Origin: Treponemataceae bacterium
GTDB lineage: Bacteria > Spirochaetota > Spirochaetia > Treponematales > Treponemataceae
NCBI GenBank assembly: GCA_024402455.1
Contig: JAKSTS010000032.1
Location: 1-19,944 of the forward strand
Direction of reading: 5' to 3'
Length of the DNA: 19,944 bases
A model generated the notes under the pieces. That model saw only the letters and a program-made list of their open reading frames with translations. It did not search any database and was not told where the DNA came from. The number at the start of each line of letters is the position of its first letter. Within the stretch, counting starts at the first letter, position 1. A program made the position numbers and the translations under genes. Positions 1 through 7,386 of the stretch are shown in pieces.

Positions 1-1
1 C

Positions 2-1012
2 TGCGGTTCCGACCTTATTGAGAAAGAAGGACGTTATGGTAAGTTCATTGCATGCCCATTTGAAACTGGTTTCGGATCAACCGTAGGTAACACCCTGCGC
101 AGAGTATTGTTATCATCAATTCAGGGCTATGCAATAACCTCTGTTCGTATTACATCTATTGATGCCGATGGCGTTGCTCATGTAATTTCGAGCGAGTTTG
201 AAACCATACCGAATGTTGTTGAAGACACTCTTGAAGTAATCAATAGTCTTAAACAGCTTCGTGTACGGCTTCCCGATGATGTTGAACAGGACACTTTGGA
301 ATTTGAATTTAAAGGTGCACAGACTGTTGTAAGTGATATGCTTAACAGAGAAGGTGCTCTTGAAATTTTAACCAAAGATTTCACACTTTTCACCACAATG
401 GAAAATGCAAACTTGCTTTTTGAAATTCAGGTGGATTTGGGAAGAGGCTATGTTCCTGCGGAAGTAAATGAAAATTACATCGAAATTGTTGGAACTATTC
501 CAATGGATGCAATTTTTACTCCAATTCCAAAAGTGAACTACACAATTGAGCCTTGTCGTGTTGGTCAGCGTAACGATTACGATAAGTTGGTTATTGAAAT
601 TTGGACAGATGGCTCTATTGCGCCAGAAGATGCTTTGGCTGAAGCTGCAAAGATTGCAAAAGATCATTTTTCTGTTTTTGTTAACTTCAATGATACAGAG
701 CTCAGTCGCAATGATGAACTTGATGATGGTGATGACCGCATTAAAACATTGCTTAATACGCCGGTTGAAGAACTTGAACTGTCTGTTCGCTCTTCAAACT
801 GTCTAAAGAATGCAAATATTCGAACTATTGGTGAATTAACTAAAAAGACAGAAGATGATATTGCTAAAACTCGTAATTTTGGTAAGAAGAGTCTTCTCGA
901 GATTAAAGAAAAGCTCCTTGAATGGGGTCTTAACCTCGGTATGACTGACTATTCACATCTTAAAAATGCTGTAAATTTACCAAAGCAGAAGGAAGAATCT
1001 GATGAATCATAA
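2..1012 (+). CDS. rpoA: DNA-directed RNA polymerase subunit alpha (5' partial)
   Basis: Alpha subunit of RNA polymerase, the scaffold for beta/beta' assembly and the contact for UP elements and activators. The frame is open to the left edge, so the true start lies outside the window; an internal TTG at 107 is not the start, because the conserved N-domain segment GNTLRRVL is read just before and across it. The C-terminal domain is typical: [18 protein letters not shown] followed by [15 protein letters not shown] and WGLNLGM. It keeps the Arg, Asn, Cys, Gly, Lys and Ser that form the DNA-contacting surface in the E. coli protein. The stop codon overlaps the start of rplQ by 11 bp, indicating translational coupling in the usual rpoA-rplQ order. 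Identification is secure; only the first part of the N-terminal domain is missing. Confidence 0.98.
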   Translation, partial: CGSDLIEKEGRYGKFIACPFETGFGSTVGNTLRRVLLSSIQGYAITSVRITSIDADGVAHVISSEFETIPNVVEDTLEVINSLKQLRVRLPDDVEQDTLEFEFKGAQTVVSDMLNREGALEILTKDFTLFTTMENANLLFEIQVDLGRGYVPAEVNENYIEIVGTIPMDAIFTPIPKVNYTIEPCRVGQRNDYDKLVIEIWTDGSIAPEDALAEAAKIAKDHFSVFVNFNDTELSRNDELDDGDDRIKTLLNTPVEELELSVRSSNCLKNANIRTIGELTKKTEDDIAKTRNFGKKSLLEIKEKLLEWGLNLGMTDYSHLKNAVNLPKQKEESDES

Positions 1013-1511
1013 AAACGGTTTTAATCCGCTTTCACGGACTACGGCTCATCGCCGTGCAATGTCTCGGAATATGGTGACATCTCTTTTCAGATATGAACGC
1101 ATTACAACAACAAAAGCAAAGGCTCTTGAAGTTCGTAAGGCAGCTGAAAAGTTGATTACACGCAGCAAGGTTGATTCAGTTCACAACCGTCGCCAGGCTG
1201 CACGCTATATCCAAGATGATATCGTTTTGGCAAAATTGTTCAACGAGATTGGACCAAGAATGAAGGATCGCGCAGGTGGATATACTCGCATTTTGAAACT
1301 TGGTTTCCGTCAAGGTGATGCTGCTGATATGGTTATTCTTGAATTGGTTGACTTCAAACTTGATGTTGAAGGCAAAAAAGAAAAGAAAGAACCAAAAGCT
1401 GCAAAGAAAAATGCCGAAAAAGCTGAAACAAAAACAGCTGAAAAAGGCAAGAAAAAGGCTTCTGCAAAAAAAGCAGATGCAGAACCCGCATCGTCAAAGA
1501 GCGATGAATAA
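1002..1511 (+). CDS. rplQ: 50S ribosomal protein L17 with Lys/Ala/Glu-rich tail
   Basis: Large-subunit ribosomal protein L17, 169 residues. The N-terminus ([18 protein letters not shown]) and the segment [20 protein letters not shown] are diagnostic, and [19 protein letters not shown] closes the conserved fold near residue 113. Residues from about 122 onward form a low-complexity Lys/Ala/Glu tail; the family is often only about 115-130 residues long, so the tail is an extension, presumably disordered and basic. The ATG at 1002 is preceded by AAGGAAG at 989-995 with 6 nt spacing, inside the end of rpoA. It is followed 19 nt downstream by a small zinc-ribbon gene in the same transcript. Confidence 0.97.
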   Translation: MNHKNGFNPLSRTTAHRRAMSRNMVTSLFRYERITTTKAKALEVRKAAEKLITRSKVDSVHNRRQAARYIQDDIVLAKLFNEIGPRMKDRAGGYTRILKLGFRQGDAADMVILELVDFKLDVEGKKEKKEPKAAKKNAEKAETKTAEKGKKKASAKKADAEPASSKSDE

Positions 1512-1530
1512 TTTAGGATAGGAGAAAACT

Positions 1531-1707
1531 ATGTCAAAATCTCATCGCGGAAAGGGTATTCTTGACAGACCAGCACATGGTCGTGGAACTTGCGCACGTT
1601 GCAAGAAAGACGGAATTAAAGTTCTTTATGAACAGGAAATTGATGGCAATAAAGCTCAGATTTGCAAATACTGCAAAGCTGCCATCAAGAATGGTAAATC
1701 TGTCTGA
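1531..1707 (+). CDS. small zinc-ribbon protein (58 aa)
   Basis: A 58-residue ORF starting at ATG 1531 with GGAG at 1521-1524 (6 nt spacing) and ending TGA at 1705-1707. It begins MSKSHRGKGILDRPAHGRGT and carries two CxxC pairs, CARC at residues 21-24 and CKYC at 45-48, about 20 residues apart. That is the layout of a four-cysteine zinc ribbon. The rest is rich in Lys and Arg, with a basic N-terminus, as in ribosomal or RNA-binding proteins. It sits directly behind rplQ and before the operon terminator, so it is co-transcribed with the translation machinery. I do not recognise a named family; a ribosome-associated or RNA-binding role is inferred from composition and position only. Confidence 0.88.
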   Translation: MSKSHRGKGILDRPAHGRGTCARCKKDGIKVLYEQEIDGNKAQICKYCKAAIKNGKSV

Positions 1708-1741
1708 TAACTAAGCGTGTTTTTACACATGCAAAAAAGAG

Positions 1742-1770
1742 AGCTGTCCTTTGAAAGGGCAGCTTTTTTT
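1742..1770 (+). terminator. intrinsic terminator of the rpoA-rplQ operon
   Basis: A 10-bp stem (AGCTGTCCTT at 1742-1751 with AAGGGCAGCT at 1755-1764, one G-U pair), a TGA loop and a run of seven T. An A-run precedes the stem, so it could also act on the other strand. It lies 35 nt after the zinc-ribbon stop. Confidence 0.9.
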
Positions 1771-2042
1771 ATTTGTGCAGAATCTTTTCTTCTTTGTTTT
1801 GTAAAGAAAACATAATGTTCTGATTAAAAAAAGGGGGAAGAGAACAAGGTTTCAAGCATATTTTAAAAAACAGCGATATTTTGCTGCACTTTTGTTGGTT
1901 TTGTTTCTGCTGTAAATGATTAAAAATTATAATGCATGATATTATCTTGAATCTGCCAGTCTTCTTTACAGCATTTATACATTATGTTCAATGCAGATGA
2001 TTAACGAAATTCAACATAGCTCAATGCTTTATAGCAAAACGT
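1771..2042. other. intergenic region with nested inverted repeats
   Basis: No gene is supported here. A perfect 9-bp inverted repeat, TGCTGTAAA (1908-1916) and TTTACAGCA (1965-1973), encloses a 48-nt loop. Inside the loop lies a second dyad, ATAAT...ATTAT around GCATGAT. The stretch separates the rpoA operon terminator from the convergent 3' end of the XylF-like gene. It could be the folded 3' end of the minus-strand transcript or an untranslated RNA; no T-run marks it as a standard terminator. Confidence 0.4.
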
Positions 2043-3095
2043 TTACTGGATATTTCTGTAAATTTCTTCTTTTGTGTGAAAACCTGTTTTTATGATGACT
2101 TCTTCGATGTTGTCTTTGTTTACAACCTTTGGAGCAAGCCACAGAACAGGAACATCTGAAAAGCCGTTATTAATTGTGTCGCCAGAAGTAACAATTTCTG
2201 AAGCAGTTTTGCCATATGCAAGTTCGCAGGCATATTTTGCTGCAAGTTGTGCAAGCTGTGTAATAGGTTTATAAACGGTAATCGACTGTTTGCCGTCAAT
2301 TATTCTCTGACATGCTGCAATGTCTGCATCCTGCCCAGATACGGCGATATCGTTAATTCTGTGTTCAGATAATGAACGGAGCACATGTTCTGCTACTGCA
2401 TCATTTCCACAGATTACGGCCTGCGGATAACGTTTGGTTTCGAGCATTTCGTTCATTTTTTTATAAGACAAATCGTAATTCCAGCCTTCTGTAAAAAATT
2501 CCATGTCAATTTTTACAGGTGTTTTGCTTTTTGCATTGTATTTGTTTATTACGTCAAAAACGCCTTCGCGCAGAATCTGCATGTTGTAATCTTCTTCTGC
2601 GCCATAAATGCAGAACCATGAGCCTTTCGGCTTTAATTTTAAAAGTTCTTCTGCCATAAGTTCGCCGACTTTTTTGCTGTTTATAGTCACATAGAGGTCT
2701 ATAGGCGCGTTTAAAACGAGTCGGTCATATGAAATGACAGGAATATTTTTTGCATGCGCTTTCTGAATGACTTCTGAAAGTTTTGATGCTTCTTTTGGAA
2801 CAATTACAAGTACGTCGACATTTGAGTCAATTAAATATTTAATCTGATTTATCTGCTCTTCAACGCTGTTGCCAGCGTTTTGAATAATGACAGATGCGCC
2901 ATTTTCTTTTGCAGTATCTATAAAAACGTCGCAGTCGCGGCGCCAGCGTTCAATTACAAAACTGTCAATTGAAAAACCAATCGTAATATTATGAGAAATG
3001 TCTTTGTGTAAATTTTTAGCAGCTTCTTTTTTTGCACAACATGGAAACAGAAAAACAGCACATAATACCAGCGGTAAAATTACGTTTTTGTTCAT
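2043..3095 (-). CDS. xylF: D-xylose-binding-type periplasmic lipoprotein (XylF-like)
   Basis: Sugar-binding protein of the periplasmic type-1 fold, 350 residues from the ATG at 3095. That start is preferred over an upstream ATG at 3122 because AAGGAA lies just before it and the signal peptide then starts normally (MNKNVILPLVLCAVFLFP). Cysteines at 19-20 suit a relaxed spirochaetal lipobox, so it is probably lipid-anchored. The resemblance to E. coli XylF is strong throughout: ERWRRDCDVF (49-58), DVLVIVP, SYDRLV (122-127), GQDADIAACQRI, TVYKPIT (273-279), INNGFSDVP and VNKDNIEEVIIKTGFH. The ligand is therefore probably D-xylose or a similar aldopentose. No ABC ATPase or permease adjoins it. 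It follows the kinase gene after 155 nt and has its own promoter, so it may serve the sensor, a distant transporter, or both. Confidence 0.85.
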   Translation of the reverse strand: MNKNVILPLVLCAVFLFPCCAKKEAAKNLHKDISHNITIGFSIDSFVIERWRRDCDVFIDTAKENGASVIIQNAGNSVEEQINQIKYLIDSNVDVLVIVPKEASKLSEVIQKAHAKNIPVISYDRLVLNAPIDLYVTINSKKVGELMAEELLKLKPKGSWFCIYGAEEDYNMQILREGVFDVINKYNAKSKTPVKIDMEFFTEGWNYDLSYKKMNEMLETKRYPQAVICGNDAVAEHVLRSLSEHRINDIAVSGQDADIAACQRIIDGKQSITVYKPITQLAQLAAKYACELAYGKTASEIVTSGDTINNGFSDVPVLWLAPKVVNKDNIEEVIIKTGFHTKEEIYRNIQ

Positions 3096-3194
3096 ACATT
3101 CCTTTTTTTTAAAAGCAGACATTAAAGAAAGAATCTAAAATGCACTTTTAAAACTGCCTGTAACAGCAAATTAAAAAAACTTTTTACTGGTTCA

Positions 3195-3223
3195 ATTATA
3201 ATGTGAGGTTTTAAAAAATGCAA
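3195..3223 (-). promoter_or_regulatory. sigma70-type promoter of the xylF-like gene
   Basis: On the minus strand TTGCAT (3218-3223) and a perfect TATAAT (3195-3200) are separated by exactly 17 nt. The expected start is near 3188, giving a leader of about 93 nt before the ATG at 3095. It lies between the kinase and xylF-like genes, so the binding protein can be expressed apart from the sensor genes. Confidence 0.7.
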
Positions 3224-3250
3224 TTTTTTGAAAATATCTGACAGAAAAAC

Positions 3251-4777
3251 TCAAAATTCTGTATTATTTTCTTTTAGAAACGCTTTTGGAATTTTAATCT
3301 GAAAACAGGCGCCGCCGTTTTCGTTCTGCAGAATGTCAAAAACGCCTGAATCTGAATAGTAAAGTCTTAAACGTGAAATTACATTATAAAGCCCGACACC
3401 GTGTTCCGCAGGCTTGTCGTCTTCTTTATTTTGCAGAGGCTCAATAGTTTCGCTTAAAAGCTGCTGTCTGATTTCTTCGGGAAAACCTGTGCCATTGTCG
3501 CTTATTGTAATGATGAGGTTTTCTTGATTTTCTGCTGCTTTAAGAACGACAATTCCACCGTCTTCAAGATTTTTTAACCCGTGTCTTATGCAGTTTTCAA
3601 CAAGGGGCTGAAGAACCATTCTTGGAACACGATATGCAAGATTCTGGCAGTCAATCTGTTTTTCAAAAGAAAGTTTTGATCCGAACCGCATTTTCATTAT
3701 GTATACATAATTGTCTATAAGTTTCAGTTCATCGTCTAAAGTTGTGTCACTTCCATTCTGTTGAATATTATGACGGAAGAAATCTGCAACCTGTTCAAGA
3801 AAAGTTGAAGTCTTGTCTGCGTCTTCAAGCATGGCAAGCTGTGCGCCGGTGTTCAGTGTGTTGAAAAGAAAATGCGGATTAATCTGCGACTGCAGCGCTT
3901 TCAGCTGTGCATCTTTATAAAGAGAAGCCATCTCCATTTCTTTTTTGCGCAATTCGTTTTCTTTTTCAGCTTTTTCCCAGATTGTGTCAATGTATTCGCG
4001 GATGCTTATAATCATTCTGTTGAATGCGCGGCAAATGTTGCCGACTTCATCTTGTGTGTTAAATGAAAGAAGCGGAATGTCAAATTGACGTTCTGCAAGT
4101 TTGTTTGCTACACCGGAAATTTTTACAAGAGGCTGCGTTATGCTGTTTACAAGAACATAAATGAACACCAGGTCTAGAAGCGCGAGCAGAATGACAACAA
4201 CAATGCATACAAACGCAACGCTTTTTAAATTTTTTAAAGCATTGTTGTATTGCTGCATGTTCCGTTGAAAATAAAGGTTGCCAAGGTTTGAAATGTTTGA
4301 AGTTAAAAGCCTGTAGCCTCTGCATGCCTTTAAGTAATAAACATCAGAAATGCTCAGGTTGTTTGCGCGCCTTGCAGAAACAGCCTGATCTGCATATGAA
4401 ATAAATGATTCAACAAGCTTTGTAATTGTATACTCACGCAGAAGAATAGGGTCATTATGCGGTTTGTCTGCAAAAGAAAGTGTTTCTGCTTCAATTTTGC
4501 CTTTAAGGCGATAATAGCTGTCAATGCTGTCAAAAGAACCAAGTTTTATATACTGTTCAAGCGAAGATTCCATCTGTGCAAGGCGTGCCGAATATGCATC
4601 GAGTTTTGCATTGCTTCTATAGGCTACTGCAACCGAATTGACGACTGCACTGAAAATGCACACGATGTAAATGACGACAAAAGACATGATTGCACTTGTA
4701 ATTATAAAAGAACACAAAAGTTTTTTTCTAATTGAGGCTGAAATGTATAATTCTTTTATGGGATTGAAGATTTTCAT
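3251..4777 (-). CDS. LytS/YesM-type sensor histidine kinase
   Basis: Membrane sensor kinase of 508 residues. TM1 spans about 20-50; a mostly helical periplasmic segment runs to about 185; TM2 is about 186-210; a HAMP domain covers about 211-265, followed by a charged helical linker. The His_kinase domain has the hallmark LQSQINPHFLFNTLN with phospho-acceptor His302. The ATPase part shows the N box LVENCIRHG (Asn395), DNGTGFP (427-433) and GVGLYNV (460-466). Its ATG overlaps the stop of the upstream anchored binding protein by 4 bp, implying coupled translation and a joint complex. This pairing matches the XylFII-LytS D-xylose sensor described in Clostridium beijerinckii, where YesN is the response regulator. 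No response regulator is encoded beside it here, so its partner must lie elsewhere. The kinase family is certain; the ligand is inferred from the neighbours. Confidence 0.93.
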   Translation of the reverse strand: MKIFNPIKELYISASIRKKLLCSFIITSAIMSFVVIYIVCIFSAVVNSVAVAYRSNAKLDAYSARLAQMESSLEQYIKLGSFDSIDSYYRLKGKIEAETLSFADKPHNDPILLREYTITKLVESFISYADQAVSARRANNLSISDVYYLKACRGYRLLTSNISNLGNLYFQRNMQQYNNALKNLKSVAFVCIVVVILLALLDLVFIYVLVNSITQPLVKISGVANKLAERQFDIPLLSFNTQDEVGNICRAFNRMIISIREYIDTIWEKAEKENELRKKEMEMASLYKDAQLKALQSQINPHFLFNTLNTGAQLAMLEDADKTSTFLEQVADFFRHNIQQNGSDTTLDDELKLIDNYVYIMKMRFGSKLSFEKQIDCQNLAYRVPRMVLQPLVENCIRHGLKNLEDGGIVVLKAAENQENLIITISDNGTGFPEEIRQQLLSETIEPLQNKEDDKPAEHGVGLYNVISRLRLYYSDSGVFDILQNENGGACFQIKIPKAFLKENNTEF

Positions 4778-5838
4778 TTTTCGCTCTCTCGTTCTTCAAG
4801 AGATTCACTTGTTAAAATGCTTATGCTGTTAACAATCTGTTTCTTTTCAAATTTATTGTATTTATAATTGAAAATTTCATGCATTGCTTTTTGACCGATT
4901 ACTTCCGGTTCAAATGAAACAATTGCAGAAAGAATGCCCTTCTGAAGATATTCCATGGTTTTTTCGTTTTTATGAAAACCAATGATGTCAATTTCGCCCG
5001 TTCTGATAAGGTCAATTACACTTTGCGTGGCTCTGAGCGTGTTTTCCAAAGAAAGGCATAAAATCATGTTTATGTCACTTTTGTCTATAAGTGTCTGTCT
5101 TATAATTTCTTCCGGGCTTGTGCTTGTGTTTGTGCCGGTGTCAAGAATTTCCCACGAAAGACCGGGAACACCTGCTGCAATTTCATTAAAAGTAGCAAGC
5201 ATTTTGTTTTCTGTTTCGTTTTTATAGTTTGCGTCAGAAATTATCAAAAGGTGTGCATTTTCTGGTTTAAGTGAAATTACAAGATTTGCCAGTTTTTTGC
5301 CCAGTTCCTGTTTGTTCGGTCCGATAAACGAAAGATAATTGGAATCAGGGTTGTCGTTTGCAATTGTTATGAGTGGAATTTTGTTGCCGTTTACATTAAC
5401 AGGAAAATCTACAATTTCCTGTTCGCTGTCCAAATATGCAATTATGCCGTCAGCTCCAACATAAGAGGCATATTCAAGCCATGTCTGAATTGAAACGTTA
5501 TCGGCGTAAGATTCTGGCACAAGAAATTCAACTACAGCATCATAATCGTCTGCAACGGCAGCTGCGCCTTCGTAGACCTGCTGCAAAAACTGTGCACCAT
5601 TATGTGTGCCGGCTACAAGAATATGATATTTGTGCCCTTCCATTGTCTGCGGCTGAAAATTAGACTCTTTTTTTAGAATGTGCATGGAAAAAATAACAAG
5701 CGTGCTTACAATCAGAATTATGGAAAGAATTACGGCAATAATCAGTTTTGCATAGTTTTTACCTGCGTTTTTTATCCGTGCAAAAGGTTCTGCATCGAGG
5801 CTGTCTGTTTTTTCGTGGTTATTTTGAAAGTCGTCCAT
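4774..5838 (-). CDS. membrane-anchored periplasmic-binding-like sensor protein (XylFII-type)
   Basis: A 354-residue protein with an acidic cytoplasmic N-terminus (1-30), one uncleaved membrane helix at about 31-53 and a periplasmic domain that resembles the type-1 sugar-binding fold: KYHILVAGTHNGAQFLQQVYEG, GADGIIAYL, IPLITIANDNPDSNYLSFIGPNKQELG, HLLIISD and EIDIIGFHKNEKTMEYLQKG. There is no signal-peptidase site, so it stays anchored and is unlikely to shuttle sugar. It is the first gene of the unit and overlaps the kinase by 4 bp. By analogy with clostridial XylFII, it would bind sugar outside the membrane and pass the signal to the LytS-like kinase. It is less like XylF than the downstream lipoprotein, so the ligand could differ. 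The ribosome site is weak (AGG, 5 nt away). A possible promoter is TTGAAT (5918-5923), 17 nt, TCATAT (5895-5900). Confidence 0.85.
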   Translation of the reverse strand: MDDFQNNHEKTDSLDAEPFARIKNAGKNYAKLIIAVILSIILIVSTLVIFSMHILKKESNFQPQTMEGHKYHILVAGTHNGAQFLQQVYEGAAAVADDYDAVVEFLVPESYADNVSIQTWLEYASYVGADGIIAYLDSEQEIVDFPVNVNGNKIPLITIANDNPDSNYLSFIGPNKQELGKKLANLVISLKPENAHLLIISDANYKNETENKMLATFNEIAAGVPGLSWEILDTGTNTSTSPEEIIRQTLIDKSDINMILCLSLENTLRATQSVIDLIRTGEIDIIGFHKNEKTMEYLQKGILSAIVSFEPEVIGQKAMHEIFNYKYNKFEKKQIVNSISILTSESLEERESEK

Positions 5839-5978
5839 ATTGCCTGTTTTTGAAATTAAAGCTTTAAATAGTCTGCTTTTAAAAACAAACTATAGATATG
5901 ATATCACATAGTATGAGTATTCAAAAGATTTTTTTATATCATTGTGTATTTTGAAAACCATGTGTTATGCCGGTTTAG

Positions 5979-6007
5979 TTGACCCATAATGCTTTATTTG
6001 TTATATT
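5979..6007 (+). promoter_or_regulatory. sigma70-type promoter of tRNA-Thr
   Basis: TTGACC (5979-5984) and TATATT (6002-6007) with exactly 17 nt between them. Transcription would start near 6014, about 9 nt before the tRNA. Among the promoter candidates in the window this has the best -35 match. Confidence 0.75.
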
Positions 6008-6022
6008 TGATTCATCTTTTAT

Positions 6023-6095
6023 GCCAACTTAGCTCACCCGGTAGAGCAGCACCCTCGTAACGTGCAGGTACTCGGTTCAAGTCCGAGAGTTGGCT
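6023..6095 (+). tRNA. tRNA-Thr (anticodon CGT)
   Basis: A complete 73-nt cloverleaf. The acceptor stem pairs GCCAACT with AGTTGGC; the D arm is GCTC/GAGC with A14 and GG in the loop; the T arm is CTCGG-TTCAAGT-CCGAG. The anticodon loop CTCGTAA places CGT at 34-36, which reads the Thr codon ACG. The discriminator is T and no CCA is encoded. The lowest pair of the anticodon stem (31-39) is a C-C mismatch, leaving four good pairs; the other stems are intact. It stands alone with its own promoter. Confidence 0.93.
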
Positions 6096-6470
6096 TCTTT
6101 GCAATACCTTGTGTTACAATGAATTGAATCTGTTTCACTTCTTTTAGAAAAATCAATAATATTTTAAGAATTAAGAATTTGTGCATTTTTTTGACATCTG
6201 TCTTCTCTTTTTTGATTAAAAAACAAAACCTGTCGCTTTAAGCTTAAGCCAAAGGGTGTTTTCAGCTGAAGCAGTATAATGTTAAAGGACGCAGAATATT
6301 ATTTTGAACGACGCATAAAATAATCTTGAGTGTCGCAGAATACTTTTCTGAACGACGTAAAACATCTGTTGCACAGTTCAAGAATTTCATTCTGCCATTT
6401 TCAAAAAAACTAGTTAGGCTTGCAATGTATTTCCAGTCTATGTACAAATATCAACGAACCCTTTTGGGCA
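6096..6470. other. non-coding stretch downstream of tRNA-Thr
   Basis: No convincing gene. A possible 61-codon minus-strand frame (6262-6447) has no family resemblance and spans the 22-bp tandem repeat listed separately. Because 22 is not a multiple of three, the repeat changes frame at each copy, which argues against coding. No strong terminator for the tRNA or for the convergent PHP gene is visible. Confidence 0.5.
6288..6375. repeat. degenerate 22-bp tandem repeat, about 4 units
   Basis: Head-to-tail units at 6288-6309, 6310-6331, 6332-6353 and, more decayed, 6354-6375. Units 1 and 3 are closest: both read CGCAGAATA near the start and TGAACGACG across the unit boundary. Unit 2 reads GACGCATAAAATAAT. 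Unit 3 holds an inverted repeat, CAGAA-TACTT-TTCTG, flanked by GTCG and CGAC. The period is two DNA helical turns. Confidence 0.7.
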
Positions 6471-7328
6471 TTAAAAATAATCTATTTTTTCCAGAGCCGG
6501 CTTCAGTTCGTCGTAATAAAATCTGTCTTCTATTTTAAGGTCTCCGGCGGTAAAGCCTAAATGTCTGTCTTTTCTTACTTTTTCGCCGTGATAGTCGCTT
6601 CCTGCAGTCAGGCATAAGCCTAATTCTCTGCCGAGCTGTTCTAGCCTTTTGCAGTCTGCAAGCCTTGCACCCGGATGATATGCTTCAATTCCAATAATTC
6701 CGCGTTCTTTCAGTTCAAAAAGAACGCCGCTCATTTTTCCCCATGAAACATAAAGTGATAACGGATGGGCTAGAATTGGTGCGCCGCCGCTTTCTAAAAT
6801 TGCGGTTATTGCTTCATCAAGGTTGCAGCCTGTTTTTTCAACATAAAAAGTTCTGCCTTTTGCAAGATATTTGTCAAAGGCTTCCTGTCTGCTTTTTACA
6901 ATTCTTTTATTTACAAGATATTCTGCAAAATGCGGACGGCCGATGCATTCTGTTGAAACCAAACTTTCAAGTTCTTCGTATGAAACGTCAAAGCCGTTGT
7001 CCTGCATTTTCTGAATCATTTTTTTATTTCGGTCTGTCCTGTTTTCTCTTAGTCTGGCTGTAATGTCATCAAGGCTGTTTGAAATTTGTTTTAAGCCCAG
7101 ACCGAGCAGATGAAATTCGCCGGTTGGCCATTCGACTGTAAGTTCTGTGCCTGGAACAAAATCAATTCCATGTTTCTCTGCTTCTTCTGCTGCAATTTTG
7201 AGGCCGCCTGTGTTGTCGTGGTCTGTCAAGGCAACAGCTTTTATATTTTGTTCTGCTGCACTACAAATTAGGTCTATTGGATTTAGAGAACCGTCCGATA
7301 TATTAGAATGAGTATGCAAATCTACCAT
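6471..7328 (-). CDS. PHP-domain metal-dependent phosphoesterase (YciV/RNase AM-like)
   Basis: A 285-residue PHP-family hydrolase, probably cytoplasmic. The metal-site motifs are all present: HTHS (His5, His7) with Asp12, DHD (36-38), GTE (Glu62), His73, GRPH (His133), AHP (His188), AYHPG (His218) and GSDYHG (Asp245, His247). The GRPHFA and AYHPG segments and the length are typical of the YciV branch. Its E. coli member is a nuclease/phosphatase acting on short RNA 5' ends and on 3',5'-bisphosphonucleotides. The precise substrate here is inferred from that resemblance. The gene diverges from the cNMP-regulator gene, with 58 nt between the start codons. The ribosome site is poor: only an ATGG precedes a T-run before the ATG. 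The 3' end faces the tRNA-Thr region. Confidence 0.93.
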   Translation of the reverse strand: MVDLHTHSNISDGSLNPIDLICSAAEQNIKAVALTDHDNTGGLKIAAEEAEKHGIDFVPGTELTVEWPTGEFHLLGLGLKQISNSLDDITARLRENRTDRNKKMIQKMQDNGFDVSYEELESLVSTECIGRPHFAEYLVNKRIVKSRQEAFDKYLAKGRTFYVEKTGCNLDEAITAILESGGAPILAHPLSLYVSWGKMSGVLFELKERGIIGIEAYHPGARLADCKRLEQLGRELGLCLTAGSDYHGEKVRKDRHLGFTAGDLKIEDRFYYDELKPALEKIDYF

Positions 7329-7386
7329 AAAAAAACCATAGCATAAAATAGTAATTTATGATATCATAACATGAGGATGAACAGAA

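Noticed and set aside
107..109. TTG as start of rpoA
   Set aside because: The frame is open to the window edge and encodes conserved alpha-subunit residues before this codon.
4080..4325. Cys/His-rich minus-strand ORF inside the kinase gene
   Set aside because: Out-of-frame shadow of the histidine kinase; no start signal and no recognisable zinc-finger spacing.
6288..6375. CRISPR array
   Set aside because: Units are 22 bp, directly abutting and degenerate, with no unique spacers and no cas genes.
6262..6447. 61-codon minus-strand ORF across the 22-bp repeat
   Set aside because: No family resemblance or ribosome site, and it depends on a tandem repeat whose period is not a multiple of three.
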